A DNA stretch of 64,000 nucleotides from Halomonas urumqiensis (GTDB lineage: Bacteria > Pseudomonadota > Gammaproteobacteria > Pseudomonadales > Halomonadaceae). Numbering within the stretch: position 1 is the stretch's first letter; each line of letters starts with the position of its first letter. The position numbers and the translations under genes were made by a program. Shown in pieces: positions 61,198 to 64,000 of this stretch. Where the stretch lies: the NCBI RefSeq assembly GCF_003028575.1, contig NZ_PYUD01000001.1, positions 434,001 through 498,000 of the forward strand, given 5' to 3'. The notes beneath the pieces were generated by a model. It did not search any database, was not told the DNA's origin, and was given only the letters and a program-made list of their open reading frames with translations.

Positions 61198-62477
61198 TAC
61201 TCACCGCATTGCTGGTTCTGCTCGTGCTGCTGGTATTGAGCATCCCGGTGGCAGCCACCTTGATCGTGCTCGGCCTTTTTCTCGACGAACTCTTTTCCCC
61301 ATTTCCGCTGGCCCGCGCCATGGGCGATGTCATCTGGTCAGCGTCTGACAGCTTCCTTCTGATCGCGATTCCGCTGTTCATCCTGCTGGGGGAAATCCTG
61401 GTGCGAACCGGCATCGCCAAGGGTACCTATCGGGCCCTGGAGAGCTGGCTCTCCTGGCTGCCGGGTGGCCTGCTGCATGCCAATATCGGCACCGCGACCC
61501 TGTTCTCGGCCACCTCGGGCTCAAGCGTTGCCACCGCTGCCACCATCGGCACCGTGGCACTCCCACAGGGCAAGGAGATGAACTACGATCCCAGGCTTTT
61601 CACTGGCTCGATCGCCGCCGGTGGCACCCTGGGCATCATGATTCCTCCCTCGATCAACCTGATCGTCTATGGCTTTTTGACCGAGACCTCAATCCCTCAG
61701 CTGTTCGCGGCTGGCCTGGTGCCGGGGCTTCTGTTGGCGCTGTTGTTCATGGCGGGCACTGCGTTGATCTGCATGTGGCGTCCGAGTCTTGGTGGCCCCA
61801 GCAGTTCTCACAGCTGGTCGGAGCGGATTTCAGGCCTCAGGCATTTGCTGCCGGTGTTGATCCTGTTCGGGGTGGTGGTTGGGTCGATCTATGCTGGCCT
61901 GGCGACCCCGACCGAAGCGGCTTCGCTTGGGGTGATCGGGGCGATGCTGATCGCTGCGTTCATGCGCAAGCTGTCGCTTTCGATCATCGTCGAGGCGCTG
62001 GATGGCACCATGCGTACCACGGGCATGATCATGCTGATCATCATCGCCTCCTATTTCCTCAATTTCGTGCTTGCCTCCACCGGTGTGACCCGTGAACTGA
62101 CGGTGTTCCTTGAGTCGGCAGGCCTCGGGCCCTATGCCACGCTGATGCTGGTGATTGCGCTTTACATCGTGCTCGGCTTCTTCATCGAGACGCTGTCGTT
62201 GATGGTCATCACGATTCCGATCGTGGCCCCGATCATCATTGGCATGGGGTTCGATCCGGTGTGGTTCGGCATTCTGCTGATCCTGCTGATCGAGATGGCC
62301 CTGATCACCCCGCCTGTCGGCCTCAACCTCTATGTGGTTCAGGGGGTGCGCGAGGGTGGCTCATTCAACGACGTGATGGTGGGGGCGATGCCCTATGTCG
62401 GGTTCATGTTCCTGATGGCGATCCTGCTGATTCTGTTCCCGTCGTTGGCCATGTTCCTGCCGAACATGCTGGGCTGA
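61194..62477 (+). CDS. TRAP transporter large permease (second system)
   Basis: 427 residues, about 11-12 membrane helices. DctM signatures: SFLLIAIPLFILLGEILVRTGIAKG near 51, ATSGSSVATAATIGTVALPQG near 106, GGTLGIMIPPSINLIVYGFLTETSIPQLFAAG near 141 and MALITPPVGLNLYVVQGV near 365. It completes the second TRAP system and overlaps the Q subunit (ATGA), indicating coupled translation. Confidence 0.95.
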   Translation: MILTALLVLLVLLVLSIPVAATLIVLGLFLDELFSPFPLARAMGDVIWSASDSFLLIAIPLFILLGEILVRTGIAKGTYRALESWLSWLPGGLLHANIGTATLFSATSGSSVATAATIGTVALPQGKEMNYDPRLFTGSIAAGGTLGIMIPPSINLIVYGFLTETSIPQLFAAGLVPGLLLALLFMAGTALICMWRPSLGGPSSSHSWSERISGLRHLLPVLILFGVVVGSIYAGLATPTEAASLGVIGAMLIAAFMRKLSLSIIVEALDGTMRTTGMIMLIIIASYFLNFVLASTGVTRELTVFLESAGLGPYATLMLVIALYIVLGFFIETLSLMVITIPIVAPIIIGMGFDPVWFGILLILLIEMALITPPVGLNLYVVQGVREGGSFNDVMVGAMPYVGFMFLMAILLILFPSLAMFLPNMLG

Positions 62478-62528
62478 GCAATACATGATCCAATTCACGA
62501 CGTTACGAACAGCGACAGGAGTCAAACC

Positions 62529-63224
62529 ATGACGACGTTTTATTTGATGGAAAGCGGCGAGTCGAAAGAAAGCGGCGAGACAGTGGAGGTCGAGATAAAG
62601 GAGTTGATCATCGCGGGCTGGGCCGGCCGTGAGCAGGCGGGGATCGACGAGCATATCGAAGAGCTCAAGGCGATTGGCGTAACGCCGCCTTCCAGCACGC
62701 CGCTGTTCTATCGCGTGGCAGCCAATCAGCTGACCAGCGACGAGACCATCCAGGTCTTGGGGTCGGCCTCCAGTGGCGAGGTCGAGGTAGTGTTGATCGG
62801 TACGCCCCAGGGCACCTTGGTGGGCATCGGCTCGGATCACACCGACCGTGAAGCCGAGGCCTGGTCGGTGGCGCACTCCAAGCAGGTGTGCGCCAAACCG
62901 GTGGGCCGTCAGGTGTGGTGGCTGGATAGCGTGATCGATCACTGGGACAAGCTCGAGATGACGTCCTACGCCACCATCGATGGCAACGAGGTGCTTTATC
63001 AGCAGGGTGGTGTGACGGACCTGTTGCACCCGGCCGACCTGCTGCAACGCTTCGGCCTTGATGAGACACGACTGGCGCCGGGCCAGGCCATGCTCTGCGG
63101 CACCTTGCCGGTGATCGGTGGGGTACGCCCGGCGCAGGCGTTCCGCATGGTGCTGTCGGACCCGGTCAGCGGTGCTGAACTGACCCACCGCTATGCCATG
63201 ACCACGCTGCCGGTCGTTGCCTGA
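62529..63224 (+). CDS. DUF2848 family protein
   Basis: 231 residues, cytoplasmic. The sequence matches the DUF2848 family: IKELIIAGWAGREQAGIDEHIEELKAIGV near 23, FYRVAANQLTSDETIQVLG near 60, GIGSDHTDREAEAWSVAHSKQVCAKPVG near 98, and LCGTLPVIGGVRP near 194. The acidic and histidine residues in GSDHTDREAE could bind a metal. The function is not known to me. Family genes are often found near amidases and transporters, as here. It begins 51 bases after the TRAP permease, so it is probably part of that transcript. Confidence 0.88.
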   Translation: MTTFYLMESGESKESGETVEVEIKELIIAGWAGREQAGIDEHIEELKAIGVTPPSSTPLFYRVAANQLTSDETIQVLGSASSGEVEVVLIGTPQGTLVGIGSDHTDREAEAWSVAHSKQVCAKPVGRQVWWLDSVIDHWDKLEMTSYATIDGNEVLYQQGGVTDLLHPADLLQRFGLDETRLAPGQAMLCGTLPVIGGVRPAQAFRMVLSDPVSGAELTHRYAMTTLPVVA

Positions 63225-63262
63225 TGTCCCTCTCTGGCGTGTAAACCTTGGGAGTGTAAACC

Positions 63263-64000
63263 TTGCTGACGGTCCTGCTGGTCAAGCTGGTCGCTACTGC
63301 CGTGGTGGTGATCGGCGTGTCAGTCGCGGTGGGCAAATTGGGCCCGCGTCTGGGTGGCATCATCGCCGGCACCCCGATCGTGCTTGGGCCTGGGTACTTC
63401 TTCATGCTGCAGGAGCGCCCCGCGGCGTTCATCGAGAGCGCGGCCCTCTCCACACTGCATGCGCTGGTGGCCACGTTGCTGTTCAGTATCTGCTTCGTGG
63501 TCAGTGCCCACCGCATGGGGGCGCTGGCAAGCCTGGGGCTCGCCACGTTGTGCTGGATTCCGGCCGCCTTGCTGTTTTCGTTGATGCCGGGTGGCGTCTT
63601 GGTGGCGGTATTGATGTATGGCGTGGTGCTGCTGGTGGCCGAGGCCGTCAAGCGGGCGCTCAAGCTGAACCAGCCGGTGGTTGTCGCGACCTCGGGATGG
63701 TTCGATCTGCTGCTGCGTGGCCTGCTGGCGGGTGTGCTGGTCAGCGTGGCGACCACCCTTGCGGCCCGCTCCGGACCCCTGCTTTCGGGCATGCTGGTGG
63801 GCTTTCCGGTTGGTCTGTTCACCATCGGCTGGACCCTCCACCAGCGCTACGGTGCCGATGTGGCACGCGCCACCGTCAGCGCGGCGCAGCAGGGCATGCT
63901 AAGCCTGGTGGCGTTTGGTGTGGTCACCGCCACGTTTGCCAGTATCACGCCACCCCTGGTCACTTTCCTGCTGTCGCTTGGGGCTTCGGTGGGGGTGAGC
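63263..64000 (+). CDS. Polytopic membrane protein, C-terminus outside the window
   Basis: The frame runs from a TTG at 63,263 to the right edge (246 codons). GGGAG lies eight bases before the TTG, and an in-frame stop precedes it, so this start is likely. The protein is very hydrophobic, with about seven membrane segments in the part seen. GKLGPRLGGIIAGTPIVLGPGYFF near residue 24 and SGMLVGFPVGLFTIGWTLHQRYG near 185 repeat a G-rich xxGxPxGL pattern, suggesting two related halves. I do not recognise the family. A 12-base direct repeat (GTGTAAACCTTG) at 63,239 and 63,254 forms the start site. Confidence 0.7.
   Translation, partial: MLTVLLVKLVATAVVVIGVSVAVGKLGPRLGGIIAGTPIVLGPGYFFMLQERPAAFIESAALSTLHALVATLLFSICFVVSAHRMGALASLGLATLCWIPAALLFSLMPGGVLVAVLMYGVVLLVAEAVKRALKLNQPVVVATSGWFDLLLRGLLAGVLVSVATTLAARSGPLLSGMLVGFPVGLFTIGWTLHQRYGADVARATVSAAQQGMLSLVAFGVVTATFASITPPLVTFLLSLGASVGVS

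Overview
The window looks like chromosome of a halophilic gammaproteobacterium, most likely Halomonas or a close relative (Halomonadaceae). This is an inference from the generally GC-rich coding, the acidic proteins, two TRAP transport operons and the Kdo-linked (KpsC/KpsS) capsule genes. No rRNA, tRNA, CRISPR array or intact insertion sequence was seen.

Positions 1-25,300 form a surface-polysaccharide locus on the + strand. It holds a CMP-Kdo synthetase (kdsB), a HAD phosphatase, UDP-glucose dehydrogenase (ugd), rfbC, rfbA, an epimerase, five intact glycosyltransferase genes plus two broken ones, phosphoglucomutase (pgm), and five sulfotransferase-like genes, one of them cut by the left edge. 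Two stretches, about 1-726 and 14,450-19,250, are visibly AT-rich and look transferred. Short tandem repeats (7, 12 and 16 bp) sit in the gaps.

Positions 25,300-32,150 hold sulfate activation: an SLC13-type transporter with TrkA-C domains, cysD, a cysN-cysC fusion and cysQ. Together they would import sulfate, make PAPS and clear PAP, which is what the neighbouring sulfotransferases need. A decayed IS630-like transposase gene lies between the transporter and cysD.

Positions 32,200-49,200 are the most unusual part. A minus-strand run of six coupled genes reads kpsC, kpsS, a short-chain dehydrogenase, an LTA-synthase/phosphoglycerol-transferase-like membrane enzyme, a 2507-residue reducing type I polyketide synthase and an alpha-oxoamine synthase. 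A cytochrome P450 and an LpxL-like acyltransferase converge on it from the + strand. The combination suggests a polyketide-derived, sphingoid-like amino-lipid made together with the capsule Kdo transferases. Two copies of a palindromic repeat sit in frame inside the polyketide synthase gene.

Positions 49,300-64,000 are catabolic. A FadR-type regulator is divergent from an operon of asparaginase, TRAP transporter (P, Q, M), M20 carbamoylase-like hydrolase, RidA-like protein and amidase. A LysR regulator, a YcsI-type D-glutamate cyclase-like protein, a second TRAP transporter, a DUF2848 protein and a membrane protein cut by the right edge follow. Uptake and hydrolysis of amide or N-carbamoyl compounds is the likely theme; the substrate cannot be read from the sequence.
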